Positions 54,384 through 63,824 are shown, counted from the stretch's first letter. The stretch is DNA of 64,000 bases from Hyphomicrobiales bacterium (GCA_900469955.1 UBYX01000008.1:62001-126000); one strand, 5' to 3'. Numbers and translations are program-made. Notes: generated by a model not told the origin, from the letters alone.

Positions 54384-55973
54384 ATGAATCTCTACACTTC
54401 CCCGGCTCTCGGCTCGAATGATCAGACGGTTGAACGCATCGATGCGCAGCCCGTGCATCCGCCCGGCGCATCTCGCCAGCCACTCTACGAGAAGCGCAAG
54501 AAGATCTTTCCGAAGAAGGCCGAGGGACGGTTTCGTCGCTTCAAGTGGATCGTGATGCTGATCACTCTCGGCATCTACTATCTAACGCCGTGGATCCGGT
54601 GGGATCGCGGTCCGTTTGCCCCGGACCAAGCGGTTCTCATCGATCTTGCCAATCGACGCTTCTATTTCTTCTTCATCGAGATCTGGCCGCAAGAATTCTT
54701 CTTTGTGGCCGGACTGTTGGTGATGGCGGGCTTCGGGCTTTTCCTGCTGACCTCGGCTGTCGGTAGAGCCTGGTGCGGCTATGCCTGTCCGCAGACGGTC
54801 TGGGTTGATCTTTTCCTGGCTGTCGAAGGTTTCATCGAGGGCGACCGCAATGCCCGCATGAAATTGGACGCGGCGCCCTGGAGCTTCGACAAGCTCTGGA
54901 AACGCGTAGCGAAACATACGACGTGGATTGCGATAGCAGTGGCCACAGGCGGAGCCTGGATATTCTACTTTGCAGACGCTCCGTCGCTCGCCTTCGATGT
55001 CGTGACAGGCCAGGCGGCCGGCATCGCCTACTGGACCGTCGCAATCCTGACAGCCACGACCTATGTGCTTGGCGGACTGATGCGCGAGCAGGTCTGCATC
55101 TACATGTGCCCTTGGCCACGCATCCAAGGGGCGATGCTGGACGAAAGCTCGCTCGTCGTCACCTACAACGACTGGCGCGGAGAACCCCGCAGCCGGCACG
55201 CCAAAAAAGCCGCTGCTGCCGGGCAGGCCGTCGGCGACTGCGTCGATTGCAACGCCTGCGTCGCGGTCTGTCCCATGGGGATCGACATCCGCGACGGACA
55301 GCAGCTTGCCTGTATCACCTGTGCACTCTGTATCGACGCATGCGACGGCGTCATGGACAAGATCGGCAAACCGCGCGGTCTGATCGCCTATGCCACACTG
55401 GAAGAGTATGAAAGCAACATGGCTCTGGCGACAAGTGGCGGCACCACCGTCATCGAGCCTTCGCGTATTCGCAACGTCGACGGCACTTTCATCGACAAGG
55501 TACGCCCCTTCAACTGGCGAGTTATCTTCCGTCCCCGCACCTTGCTCTATTTCGGCGTCTGGTCGGCTGTGGGGGTTGGCCTGGTCTTTGCCCTGCTTTC
55601 CCGTGACCGGTTGGAGGTCAACGTCCTACATGACCGCAACCCGCAATTCGTTCTGGAGTCGGATGGTTCCATCCGCAACGGGTACACGATCCGTCTGCTC
55701 AATATGATCCCGGAACCTCGCACCATCATGGTTTCGATGGAGGGGCTGCCGGAAGCGACCATGAAGATTACCGGGATCACGGATGTTCCCGGGCGCCTTT
55801 TCGCCGTCAATGTCGAGCCCGACAAGACACTGGCACTAAGGGTGTTCGTTACCCTCCCCAAAGAAGCCATATCCGCGCAAACCAGCGACTTCCGCTTCAT
55901 TGCCGAAGATCGGTCCAGCCACGAACAAGACAGCTATGCCGCAGTCTTCAACACTCCCGGAGCCAAGAAATGA
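54384..55973 (+). CDS. fixG: cbb3 oxidase maturation protein, membrane ferredoxin-type FixG/CcoG
   Basis: A 529-residue protein needed for copper loading of cbb3 oxidase. It has about five helices and two 4Fe-4S ferredoxin motifs, CVDCNACVAVCPMGIDI and CITCALCIDACDG. YACPQTVWVDLFLAVEGFIEGDRNARMKLD and MREQVCIYMCPWPRIQGAM are family blocks, and the C-terminal third is an Ig-like periplasmic domain. CcoG is thought to reduce Cu(II) for insertion. It begins fixGHIS, and its stop overlaps fixH (ATGA). Confidence 0.95.
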   Translation: MNLYTSPALGSNDQTVERIDAQPVHPPGASRQPLYEKRKKIFPKKAEGRFRRFKWIVMLITLGIYYLTPWIRWDRGPFAPDQAVLIDLANRRFYFFFIEIWPQEFFFVAGLLVMAGFGLFLLTSAVGRAWCGYACPQTVWVDLFLAVEGFIEGDRNARMKLDAAPWSFDKLWKRVAKHTTWIAIAVATGGAWIFYFADAPSLAFDVVTGQAAGIAYWTVAILTATTYVLGGLMREQVCIYMCPWPRIQGAMLDESSLVVTYNDWRGEPRSRHAKKAAAAGQAVGDCVDCNACVAVCPMGIDIRDGQQLACITCALCIDACDGVMDKIGKPRGLIAYATLEEYESNMALATSGGTTVIEPSRIRNVDGTFIDKVRPFNWRVIFRPRTLLYFGVWSAVGVGLVFALLSRDRLEVNVLHDRNPQFVLESDGSIRNGYTIRLLNMIPEPRTIMVSMEGLPEATMKITGITDVPGRLFAVNVEPDKTLALRVFVTLPKEAISAQTSDFRFIAEDRSSHEQDSYAAVFNTPGAKK

Positions 55974-56464
55974 ACGCTTTCCGAGCAAAAACCTTCATCT
56001 TCACGGGATGGCACATGCTGGGTGTCATGGTGCTCTTCTTCGGCACCATCATCTCGGTCAACCTTTATATGGCTTATAATGCAACGCGCAGCTGGAGCGG
56101 CCTGGTCGCGCAGAATACCTATATTGCGAGCCAGCAGTTCAACGGAAAGGCTGCCGAGGCGCGCGTTTTGACGGCGAGCGGCGTCACAGGCAAGCTTCTC
56201 ATCGACGGCAGCGCCATTCGCTACGAGATTTCCCATCGCGCAGACGGTCCGGTCGAGGCCAACGAGCTGACGCTCAAGTTCAAGCGGCCCGTTGGCGAAC
56301 ATCAGGATTTCGAACTTCGTCTCACCCCTGTGGCAAAAGGTGTCTTCACCACGAGCCACCAATTGCTGCCTGGCCAGTGGATCGTCGACGCCAGCGCCAC
56401 GAGAAACGGCAAACGTATCCTACATGAAGCACAACGTATTTCGATCTTGGGAGGGCAGCAATGA
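55970..56464 (+). CDS. fixH: cbb3 oxidase maturation protein FixH/CcoH
   Basis: A 164-residue protein with one N-terminal membrane helix (WHMLGVMVLFFGTIISVNLYMAYNA) and a periplasmic domain (SQQFNGKAAEARV through the C-terminal LPGQWIVDASATRNGKRI). FixH/CcoH binds the assembling cbb3 complex and is required for its stability. Both ends overlap neighbours by four bases. Confidence 0.94.
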   Translation: MNAFRAKTFIFTGWHMLGVMVLFFGTIISVNLYMAYNATRSWSGLVAQNTYIASQQFNGKAAEARVLTASGVTGKLLIDGSAIRYEISHRADGPVEANELTLKFKRPVGEHQDFELRLTPVAKGVFTTSHQLLPGQWIVDASATRNGKRILHEAQRISILGGQQ

Positions 56465-58749
56465 GTTGCTGTGCGCCGGGCACCGAAGTTACGACCACGC
56501 GGCTGTTGCCCTCTTCGGAAGAGTTGATCCTGTCTAGCCGGCTCCTTGGTCCCGGCTTGCGGCAAACCGAGCTCAGCGTGCCCCAGGTCCATTGCGGTAC
56601 ATGCATCACGGCGATCGAAACCAGCCTGAGAGCCTTGCCAGCGGTCGAGCGCGCCCGCGTCAATCTATCGACCAAACGTGTATCCATCATCTGGAAGGAA
56701 ATCCTTGGGAGCGAAACCACCGACCCGGTTTCCCTCGTCAAGGCCATCACCGATACCACCGGTTATGACACCCATCTCTTCTCAGACGGCGAAGACAGCG
56801 GCCACAAACTGCAGCGTGAGTTGATCCGTGCAGTCGCTCTTTCGGGTTTTGCAGCGGCCAATATCATGCTGCTTTCAGTCTCGGTATGGTCGGGCGCCGA
56901 CGCCTCGACCCGCGACATGTTTCACTGGATTTCGGCGATGATTGCCGCGCCGGCGCTGATCTACGGGGGGCGCTTCTTCTATCGGTCGGCCTGGCACGCA
57001 CTTCGCCGCGGCCGTACCAATATGGACGTGCCGATCGCGCTGGCCATCACACTGTCCTATGCAGTCTCAGTGTGGGAAACGATCCATCACGGCCAACACG
57101 CCTGGTTCGACGCGACCGTGTCGTTGTTGTTCTTCCTGCTGATCGGGCGCACCCTCGACCACGTCATGCGCGATCGGGCCCGCTCCGCCATCAGCGGGCT
57201 TGCCAGACTTAGTCCCCGGGGTGCAACGGTCATCGGCAAAGACGGTAGCCGCGACTATCGCACGGTCGAGGATATCGCACCCGGCGAGCGGGTAGCAATC
57301 GCAATGGGGGAACGAATACCCGTCGACGGCGTCGTGGAAAGCGGCGCGAGCGACATGGACGTCTCGATCGTCAATGGCGAAAGCGCTCCCCGTGCGGTCA
57401 AGACCGGCGATGCGCTCCAGGCGGGAATGCTCAGCCTCACGGGTTCACTTGTTCTCGTGGCCACAGCGTCCGCGCGGGATTCGTTTCTATCCGAGATCAT
57501 CGCATTGATGGAGGCCGCGGAGGGCGGTCGGGCGCGCTACCGGCGGATCGCAGATCGCGCCGCCCAGATCTATTCGCCGGCAGTCCATCTTCTGGCGCTT
57601 CTGGCATTTCTCGGCTGGGGATTTTTGGGAGGGGACTGGAAACAGGCAATGCTGATCGCGATCGCGGTGCTGATCATCACCTGCCCATGCGCGCTCGGCC
57701 TGGCCGTTCCCGTGGTTCAGGTCGTGGCCGCCGGTCGCTTGTTCAAGAACGGCATCATGGTCAAGGACGGTTCCGCAATGGAACGGCTCGCCGAGATCGA
57801 TACGGTCGCTTTCGACAAGACTGGCACCATCACTCTCGGTAAACCTCGGCTTGTGAATCTTGGATCGGTGAAATCGGATCATCTGGCGATCGCAGGCGGC
57901 CTTGCTGCTCATTCACGCCACCCTCTTTCCAAAACCCTTTCCGATATGGCGTCGGAGTCAGTACAGGCTTTCGATGAGGTCGTGGAGATCCCTGGTCAAG
58001 GTCTGGAAGGGCGCACCGTCGAAGCCGTGTATCGCCTCGGCAACCGGCGGTTCGCCTGCGGCAACAACAGAGCGGACACGACGGCTGCGTCTTCAATGCT
58101 CGAGGTAATCCTGTCATGCGACGGACGAGAAGTGGCCTGTTTCCTGTTTGAGGACGAACTGCGTCCGGATGCGCGGACCTCTATTGAGGCTCTCGCGGCT
58201 CAAGGGATATCGAGTGGGATCCTCTCTGGGGATCGTGAAGGGCCGGTTAGCAGCCTCGCAAGCCGGCTCGGCATTGCCCGATGGGCCGCAGAACTCACTC
58301 CCAAAGCAAAAGCGGATTTCTGTATTTCTCTTGCCGAACAAGGTCGCAAGGTGCTGATGGTCGGCGATGGCCTCAATGATGCTCCGGCCTTGGCTGCCGC
58401 GCATGTCTCGATTGCACCGGCGAGCGCGGCGGACATCGGCCGCCAGGCCGCCGACTTCGTCTTCATGCACGAAAGCCTCGAAGCCGTGCCGCTGGCCATC
58501 AACGTCTCCCGACAGGCAGGAAAATTGATCCGGCAGAACTTCGCTCTCGCCATCGGCTACAACGTCATCGCCGTCCCGATCGCTCTGACTGGCTATGCCA
58601 CGCCTTTGATCGCGGCGATTGCTATGTCGACATCTTCAATCATCGTCATCGCCAACGCTTTGCGATTGAACCGCGCGGGGCGTCCAACCCGTCATGTCAC
58701 GATGAAGGAGCGCCGCGAGAGGCAAACCGGAGAGGCTCGACTTGCATGA
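56461..58749 (+). CDS. fixI: Copper-transporting P1B-ATPase FixI/CcoI
   Basis: A 762-residue P-type ATPase that exports or delivers copper for cbb3 oxidase assembly. It has an N-terminal heavy-metal domain with CxxC (HCGTCIT), eight helices, the translocation motif CPCALGLAVPV, the phosphorylated Asp in FDKTGTITLG and the hinge GDGLNDAPALAAA. Length fits the FixI/CcoI subclass. It overlaps fixH and fixS by four bases each. Confidence 0.96.
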   Translation: MSCCAPGTEVTTTRLLPSSEELILSSRLLGPGLRQTELSVPQVHCGTCITAIETSLRALPAVERARVNLSTKRVSIIWKEILGSETTDPVSLVKAITDTTGYDTHLFSDGEDSGHKLQRELIRAVALSGFAAANIMLLSVSVWSGADASTRDMFHWISAMIAAPALIYGGRFFYRSAWHALRRGRTNMDVPIALAITLSYAVSVWETIHHGQHAWFDATVSLLFFLLIGRTLDHVMRDRARSAISGLARLSPRGATVIGKDGSRDYRTVEDIAPGERVAIAMGERIPVDGVVESGASDMDVSIVNGESAPRAVKTGDALQAGMLSLTGSLVLVATASARDSFLSEIIALMEAAEGGRARYRRIADRAAQIYSPAVHLLALLAFLGWGFLGGDWKQAMLIAIAVLIITCPCALGLAVPVVQVVAAGRLFKNGIMVKDGSAMERLAEIDTVAFDKTGTITLGKPRLVNLGSVKSDHLAIAGGLAAHSRHPLSKTLSDMASESVQAFDEVVEIPGQGLEGRTVEAVYRLGNRRFACGNNRADTTAASSMLEVILSCDGREVACFLFEDELRPDARTSIEALAAQGISSGILSGDREGPVSSLASRLGIARWAAELTPKAKADFCISLAEQGRKVLMVGDGLNDAPALAAAHVSIAPASAADIGRQAADFVFMHESLEAVPLAINVSRQAGKLIRQNFALAIGYNVIAVPIALTGYATPLIAAIAMSTSSIIVIANALRLNRAGRPTRHVTMKERRERQTGEARLA

Positions 58750-58898
58750 ACATGCTTATCTTTCTCATTCCGATCGCGCTTTTTCTCGGAGCGCTCGGCC
58801 TGTTTGCGTTTCTATGGTCGTTGAAAAGCGGGCAATATGAAGATCTTGATGGAGCAGCCTGGCGGATCCTGGAGGAGGACTCGCGGGATCAGATCTGA
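58746..58898 (+). CDS. fixS: cbb3 oxidase maturation protein FixS/CcoS
   Basis: A 50-residue protein, MNMLIFLIPIALFLGALGLF with one membrane helix, then LWSLKSGQYEDLDGAAWRIL. The W-x-x-[KR]-x-G-Q-[YF]-x-D-x-x-x-x-[AG]-x-R-I-L pattern identifies CcoS/FixS, needed for haem and copper insertion into cbb3. Its ATG overlaps the fixI stop. It ends fixGHIS. Confidence 0.93.
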   Translation: MNMLIFLIPIALFLGALGLFAFLWSLKSGQYEDLDGAAWRILEEDSRDQI

Positions 58899-58941
58899 CA
58901 CACACCTATTGCACGAGGACGGCAAAACAAAAGAGGTATCG

Positions 58942-58969
58942 GGCGTCGCAACGGCAACGTTTCGACGCC
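58942..58969 (+). terminator. Hairpin after fixS, possible terminator
   Basis: Arms GGCGTCG (58942-58948) and CGACGCC (58963-58969) enclose a 14-base loop containing further complementarity. It lies between fixS and the converging lipoprotein gene. There is no T-run, so only position supports it. Confidence 0.35.
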
Positions 58970-58997
58970 TGATAAACCGTTAACGCGTGAAGGCTGC

Positions 58998-59249
58998 TTA
59001 GCAGCGGTCGATATAGCGGTTTCCGTAGCGGTCGCGATAGTAGCAGCGACCAGGTTGTTCAGCCACGCTGCCGATCAGCGCTCCGGATACTCCGCCTACC
59101 GCCGCACCAACTGCCGCCCCGCGCACGTTGCCGGTTGCTACGCCGCCAATGACGGCGCCGGTTGCCGCGCCCACACCAGCGCCTCTTTCGGTGGCCGTGC
59201 ATGAAGCCAGAGCCAGGCCGACGAAACCAATGATCAATGCCTTCTTCAT
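58998..59249 (-). CDS. Small glycine-zipper lipoprotein
   Basis: An 83-residue lipoprotein. The signal MKKALIIGFVGLALASC ends in a lipobox (LASC), giving an N-acylated cysteine at residue 17. Then come glycine-zipper repeats (GAGVGAATGAVIGGVATGNVRGAAVGAAVGGVSGALIG), and a short Cys/Tyr/Arg-rich tail with CYYRDRYGNRYIDRC. Such outer-membrane lipoproteins (Omp10/YMGG-like) are common in rhizobia; exact role unknown. I chose 59249 after GGAGG; an upstream ATG adds four residues. Confidence 0.75.
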   Translation of the reverse strand: MKKALIIGFVGLALASCTATERGAGVGAATGAVIGGVATGNVRGAAVGAAVGGVSGALIGSVAEQPGRCYYRDRYGNRYIDRC

Positions 59250-59446
59250 CTCATCCTCCATAATGTTCCACCGTTAACTGTTCTGAAGGCAACAGGTTGC
59301 ATCGGTGGCTCATGAGTTGAGATGAAAACTTCCCATAGGCCTGACCGGCCGGGCAGCAATCTGTCTCGATGGCAGCATCAGGTTGTGTGTTATCATATTG
59401 AAAAGACGGATACTTTACTTTCCTCAACGCTTGGCGGAACCTATGA

Positions 59447-60211
59447 TCAGTGAGGCAACCGATCCCGGTGGCAGAGGAGGCTGCCAAGCGCCAGCGGCTT
59501 CGCGTCACCATCACCCGAAAGGTGGGCCAGCATTGCCGGCTTCTCGATCCTGATGAAGTGGCGCGCAACTGGATTGGCAACCGTCAGCACCCCCTTGCCA
59601 ATTAGCTTTGTGATCGTCCGAGAGACTGTCTCGATCGTGAGGCCAAGATAGTCTGCGATGTCCTGGCGCGTCATCGGCAGCTCGATGATCGCATCAGCGC
59701 TCCCCCCGGCCAAGGCACGCTGCAGATGTTTGAGCAGGAATGTACAGAGCCGCTCTTCGGCCGTCTTGCTGGACAGTAGCACCAGTTGATCCTGCACCGC
59801 GGCCATCTCGTCGCAGATGCGCGAAAGAACCTCGGGGCGCAACGCATCAGAATCCGCGACGGCCTCCTCAAAAGCCTTGCGAGAGATCCGACGCAGGGAT
59901 GCTGGGCCGATCGCTTCAGCGCCGTAGAGATACTTATTCCTGAGCAAAACACCGACGATATCGCCGGGATAGAGAAAACCGGTGATAACCCGCCGGCCGT
60001 CGGAAAGGATACGGAATAGTCTCAGCGTACCTTCGGCGACCTCGAAGACGTGTTTTGCATCGTCTCCCTCGAAAAAAGCCGCCTGGCTCGCCTCCAGATG
60101 CTCCCTTGGCTGGCTCGTGAAAAGCTCGTGCAGGTTTTGCGCCCTCGCAAAGGGTGTGGCTTTGGCAACTTGATGGTCGTTCGCATAGCTGCTGAGAAAC
60201 ACTGGCGTCAT
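59447..60211 (-). CDS. CRP/FNR family regulator, FixK/FnrN-like without the Fe-S cysteines
   Basis: A 254-residue regulator with an N-terminal cyclic-nucleotide-binding-like beta-barrel (about 45-140) and a C-terminal helix-turn-helix, MTRQDIADYLGLTIETVSRTITKLIGKGVL. The recognition helix has the E-x-x-S-R pattern of FNR, which reads TTGAT/TTGAC half-sites. The N-terminus has no Cys-x2-Cys-x5-Cys cluster; only two Cys appear, later, so it is FixK-like rather than an oxygen-sensing FNR. Start uncertain: ATG 60211 matches the family; a GTG lies five codons upstream. It converges on the fix region and may activate fixN and fixG. Confidence 0.8.
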   Translation of the reverse strand: MTPVFLSSYANDHQVAKATPFARAQNLHELFTSQPREHLEASQAAFFEGDDAKHVFEVAEGTLRLFRILSDGRRVITGFLYPGDIVGVLLRNKYLYGAEAIGPASLRRISRKAFEEAVADSDALRPEVLSRICDEMAAVQDQLVLLSSKTAEERLCTFLLKHLQRALAGGSADAIIELPMTRQDIADYLGLTIETVSRTITKLIGKGVLTVANPVARHFIRIEKPAMLAHLSGDGDAKPLALGSLLCHRDRLPH

Positions 60212-60347
60212 CTCCGTTCTTTCCACGGAGGAGATGCCCCTTGGCAAGTAACACCTCGATGCTAACACTGTGAAAATTGGTGCGATCGTGTAACGGTTTG
60301 TAACGGCCGCGACCTCGCCACTGCCCGAGGGCATAAAGCCATTAAAA

Positions 60348-61061
60348 TCAGCTCAGTGCCAAAGCGTCCTTCAATGCGAAGCCCTGCTTGAGCTGCAGGT
60401 CAAGATCGGCTTCGATGTGATCAATGTGATGCAGCATCAACTGGGACGCCTGGGCTGCGTCGCCTCTTTCCAACGCCTCGAGAATAGCCAGATGCTCGCT
60501 ATGTCCGCAGCTTGATATGCCCGAACGCCCGTAAAGGGCGATCACCAGCGACGATCGCCCGACTAGTTCGTCCATGAACTTCTGGAGGATGACATTACCT
60601 GCCACCGAAGCGAGCATCAGGTGAAAGTCTCCCGACGCCTTGATCTCCGCCCGTCGGGCAGAAGGTCCTCGTTCGTTGATATGCCGCTGCTCCTCTTCAA
60701 GCTGGCGGCGGAACTGCTCGATGTCGGCAGCCGTGATGTGTTCGACCGCGGCCGCGATGATCCCCGGCTCAATCAGCCGACGTGAAGCAAAGATCTGTCG
60801 CGCCTCATCCGGCGAGGGGTTGGACACAAAGGCACCCCGGTTACGCTCGATCCTGACCAGACCTTCGAAAGCAAGCATCTGCAATGCTGCCCGGGCGACC
60901 GTGCGGCTAACGGAAAACAGCGCTCCCACCTCGCTCTCAGACAGTTTGGTCCCGGGCGCAAGACGTCGGTCGACGATCGCGTTGCGCACCGCCTCGCGGA
61001 TCGCGAGCGAACGGTCCTCCTGAGAAGCTTCCGGAAAGGTGATGTTTTCGCTGATATTCAT
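60348..61061 (-). CDS. GntR family (FCD) regulator next to a polyamine-type importer
   Basis: A 237-residue regulator. The winged helix (about 18-80) is IREAVRNAIVDRRLAPGTKLSESEVGALFSVSRTVARAALQMLAFEGLVRIERNRGAFV. The usual SRTPVREAL segment is changed to SRTVARAAL. The FCD domain follows, with SRRLIEPGIIAAAVEHI, DFHLMLASVAGN and HSEHLAILEALERGD. It is divergent from the ABC transporter at 61299, which it probably controls. Ligand unknown. Confidence 0.83.
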   Translation of the reverse strand: MNISENITFPEASQEDRSLAIREAVRNAIVDRRLAPGTKLSESEVGALFSVSRTVARAALQMLAFEGLVRIERNRGAFVSNPSPDEARQIFASRRLIEPGIIAAAVEHITAADIEQFRRQLEEEQRHINERGPSARRAEIKASGDFHLMLASVAGNVILQKFMDELVGRSSLVIALYGRSGISSCGHSEHLAILEALERGDAAQASQLMLHHIDHIEADLDLQLKQGFALKDALALS

Positions 61062-61298
61062 GACATGAATCCAATGCCACAGCCTTGTAGCGTGAGATGG
61101 TTTTAATTGCCAGCATCGTTGTCCTCAATATTCGCGACAAATTGCATACGATTTCGCCATGGATCGAAAACACTCGCCTTATTTTTACGCAGTTCCTTTT
61201 CGACCCTCCTATTCCCCGGAATTTAGTCGAATAATTCTAGTGATTTAGCCATCTGGCACGGAGGATGCATCGTTCCGACCGACGCAAAGGAGCGCCGG

Positions 61299-62390
61299 AT
61301 GAGTAAAGCTGCCGAAATCGACATCGTATCCGTTTCGAAGATCTATGGCACGACGACTGCCGTGGAATCCATCAGCTTGAAGATCCCTGCAGGAACCTAC
61401 TGCTGCCTCCTCGGCCCCTCCGGCTGCGGCAAGACGTCGACGCTCCGGATGATCGCGGGCCATGAAAGCATCTCGTCCGGTGACATTCGTCTCGGAAACA
61501 GCGTGATCACCGATCTGCCGCCGGCCAAGCGGGGCACGGCAATGATGTTTCAGTCATACGCGCTCTTTCCGCATCTCGATCTCATCGACAATGTCGCCTT
61601 CAGCCTGAAGATGAAAGGTCTTGGCAAGGACGAACGGCGCGCAAAGGCTATGGACATGCTGCGGCTGATGCAGCTCGAATCCTATGCTACGCGCCGGCCA
61701 GCCCAGCTTTCCGGCGGCCAGCAGCAGCGTGTGGCGCTTGCCCGCGCCCTGATCACCGATCCGGAGGCATTGCTGCTCGATGAGCCACTGTCGGCCCTCG
61801 ACCCTTTCCTGAAGATCCGCATGCGCGCCGAACTCAAGAAGCTCCAGACTTCGCTCGGCATCACCTTTGTCCACGTGACGCACAGCCAGGAGGAAGCGAT
61901 GGCGCTCGCCGACCTCATCGTGGTGATGAATGACGGGCGCATCGAGCAAGCTGCCCATCCACGCACAATTTTCGAGCGGCCGGCTACCGCCTTCGTTGCC
62001 CGCTTCATGGGCGAGCACAACGTCATCTCCGGCCGGATGACAAAAAGCGCGGAGGATCGCGTGGTGCTTTCGGTGCCGGAAACGGACCGAGAGTTCCAGG
62101 CCACCGGTGACAATTGTGAGCTGATGGAAACGGCGAATATCGCCATTCGCACAGACCGTGTCCGCATCGCGGCACCGTTGGAAAAAGGCCTGGGGTTTAC
62201 CGGCTCGATCTCGAATATCGAATATCGCGGCGCTTCGGTGAAGCTCTCCGTCAGCGGTGCCGGCATCGAGGACTTCACCGTCATCGTCAGCGATGCGGCC
62301 TTTTTCGCCAATCCGGTCAAGGTTGGAGAAGCAATCCCGCTGTCTTGGAACCGCGAGGACGCGATCGTCCTCGGACATCTCAAACACTGA
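61299..62390 (+). CDS. ABC transporter ATP-binding protein, spermidine/putrescine (PotA) type
   Basis: A 363-residue ATPase. Walker A is GPSGCGKTST, the signature LSGGQQQRVALARAL and Walker B LLLDEPLSALDP. A C-terminal TOBE domain (about 260-360) places it in the PotA/CysA/UgpC group of importers. GPSGCGKTS and FQSYALFPHLDLIDNVAFSLKMKG are PotA-like. It leads an operon with the binding protein and permease that follow. AAGGAG precedes the ATG. Confidence 0.88.
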   Translation: MSKAAEIDIVSVSKIYGTTTAVESISLKIPAGTYCCLLGPSGCGKTSTLRMIAGHESISSGDIRLGNSVITDLPPAKRGTAMMFQSYALFPHLDLIDNVAFSLKMKGLGKDERRAKAMDMLRLMQLESYATRRPAQLSGGQQQRVALARALITDPEALLLDEPLSALDPFLKIRMRAELKKLQTSLGITFVHVTHSQEEAMALADLIVVMNDGRIEQAAHPRTIFERPATAFVARFMGEHNVISGRMTKSAEDRVVLSVPETDREFQATGDNCELMETANIAIRTDRVRIAAPLEKGLGFTGSISNIEYRGASVKLSVSGAGIEDFTVIVSDAAFFANPVKVGEAIPLSWNREDAIVLGHLKH

Positions 62391-62427
62391 CGACAATCAT
62401 AAAACTCAAACCAGAGGAGAACAGACA

Positions 62428-63714
62428 ATGACTGAGAACAACAAAACCAAGGGCATCTCGCGCAGGACACTTCTAAAAACGGCATCCGCCGCAGCCGGTC
62501 TTGCGGCCGGCTCCGGCGCCATTACCGGCTTCCCGACCATCTGGGCTCAGAACCCGATCACGCTGCGCCAGTTCGGCACTGGTGTTTCCAACCTCAATGC
62601 GATCGCGGAAAAGTGCAAGGCCGACCTCGGAATCACGCTTGAGATGACGGCCACCGACTCCGACGCTGCCGCTCAGCGCGCCGTCACACAGCCCAATTCA
62701 TACGACATTGCCGATATTGAATACTGGATCCTGAAGAAGGTTTATCCGGCAGGTGTCATCCAGCCGATGGATGTCAAGAAGCTCAAATATTATGACAAGG
62801 TCGTGCCGCTGTTCAAAACCGGCAAGCTGAAGCCGGACAGCGTGATCGCCCAGGGTACCGCGCCGCATACCGTCGGCTTCGTTGAAAAACCCGGCACGAA
62901 GGCCTTCGCCAAGGGTGAAACCCAATGGTTCACCATGATGCCGACCATCTACAATGCCGATACGCTCGGCATCCGCCCGGATCTCGTTGGCCGGGAGATT
63001 TCGACCTGGGCGGATATCATGGATCCGAAGTTCAAGGGCAAGGCCTCGATCCTCAACATCCCTTCGATCGGCATCATGGACGCCGCGATGATCATGGAAG
63101 CCATGGGCAACATCAAATACGCCGATAAGGGCAACATGACCAAGGCGGAGATCGACAAGACGATCGACTTCCTGATCAAGGCCAAGCAGGCAGGCCAGTT
63201 CCGCGCGTTCTGGAAGTCGTTCGACGAAAGCGTCAACCTGATGGCTTCCGGCGAAGTGGTCATCCAGTCCATGTGGTCGCCAGCCGTCGCCGCCGTCCGC
63301 TCCAAGGGCATCGCCTGCAAATACCAGCCGCTCAAGGAAGGCTACCGCTCGTGGGGCGGCGGTCTCGGTCTTGCCGCGCATCTTTCCGGCGCCAAGCTGG
63401 ACGCTGCCTATGAATATATCAACTGGTACACATCCGGCTGGGTCGGCGCCTATCTCAACCGCCAGGGTTACTACTCGGCGGCGATGGAAACCGCCAAGCA
63501 GCACATGTCTGCCGACGAGTGGGGCTATTGGGTCGAGGGCAAGGCGGCCAAGGGCGATATCGTGGCGCCGGACGGAAAGGTCATGGAAAAGGCCGGTGCC
63601 GTGCGTGACGGCGGCTCTTTCGAGGAGCGCATGGGCAAGGTTGCATGCTGGAATTCCGTCATGGACGAGGACCGCTACATGGTCCGCCGCTGGAACGAAT
63701 TCATCGCGGCTTGA
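62428..63714 (+). CDS. ABC transporter solute-binding protein, PotD/PotF class with Tat signal
   Basis: A 428-residue exported protein with a twin-arginine signal, SRRTLLKTASAAAGLAAG, ending near residue 40 (WAQ). The mature part has the family 1 (PotD-like) fold: YDIADIEYWILKKVYPAGVIQPMD, PTIYNADTLGIRP, SWGGGLGLAAHLSGAKLDAAYEYINWYTSGW. Tat export is unusual but known for such proteins. Substrate may be a polyamine or related cation. GAGGAG precedes ATG 62428; the longer open frame runs into the ATPase gene. Confidence 0.85.
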   Translation: MTENNKTKGISRRTLLKTASAAAGLAAGSGAITGFPTIWAQNPITLRQFGTGVSNLNAIAEKCKADLGITLEMTATDSDAAAQRAVTQPNSYDIADIEYWILKKVYPAGVIQPMDVKKLKYYDKVVPLFKTGKLKPDSVIAQGTAPHTVGFVEKPGTKAFAKGETQWFTMMPTIYNADTLGIRPDLVGREISTWADIMDPKFKGKASILNIPSIGIMDAAMIMEAMGNIKYADKGNMTKAEIDKTIDFLIKAKQAGQFRAFWKSFDESVNLMASGEVVIQSMWSPAVAAVRSKGIACKYQPLKEGYRSWGGGLGLAAHLSGAKLDAAYEYINWYTSGWVGAYLNRQGYYSAAMETAKQHMSADEWGYWVEGKAAKGDIVAPDGKVMEKAGAVRDGGSFEERMGKVACWNSVMDEDRYMVRRWNEFIAA

Positions 63715-63732
63715 CCCACTCGCCGACCGGCT

Positions 63733-63824
63733 CCCTCCTCCATGTGGGGAGGGTTGGGGAGTGGTTTTCGCTCCGGATAAAAACCCCTCCCGCCTGCCCG
63801 GCCACCCTCCCCACAATGGGAGGG
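63733..63824. repeat. Nested palindromic intergenic element
   Basis: Arms GTGGGGAGGGT (63744-63754) and ACCCTCCCCAC (63804-63814) match perfectly. They are extended by CCCTCC/GGGAGGG outside and an imperfect GGGGAGTGGTTTT/AAAACCCCTCCC pair inside. It resembles dispersed palindromic repeats found between rhizobial genes and lies between the binding-protein and permease genes. Confidence 0.6.
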
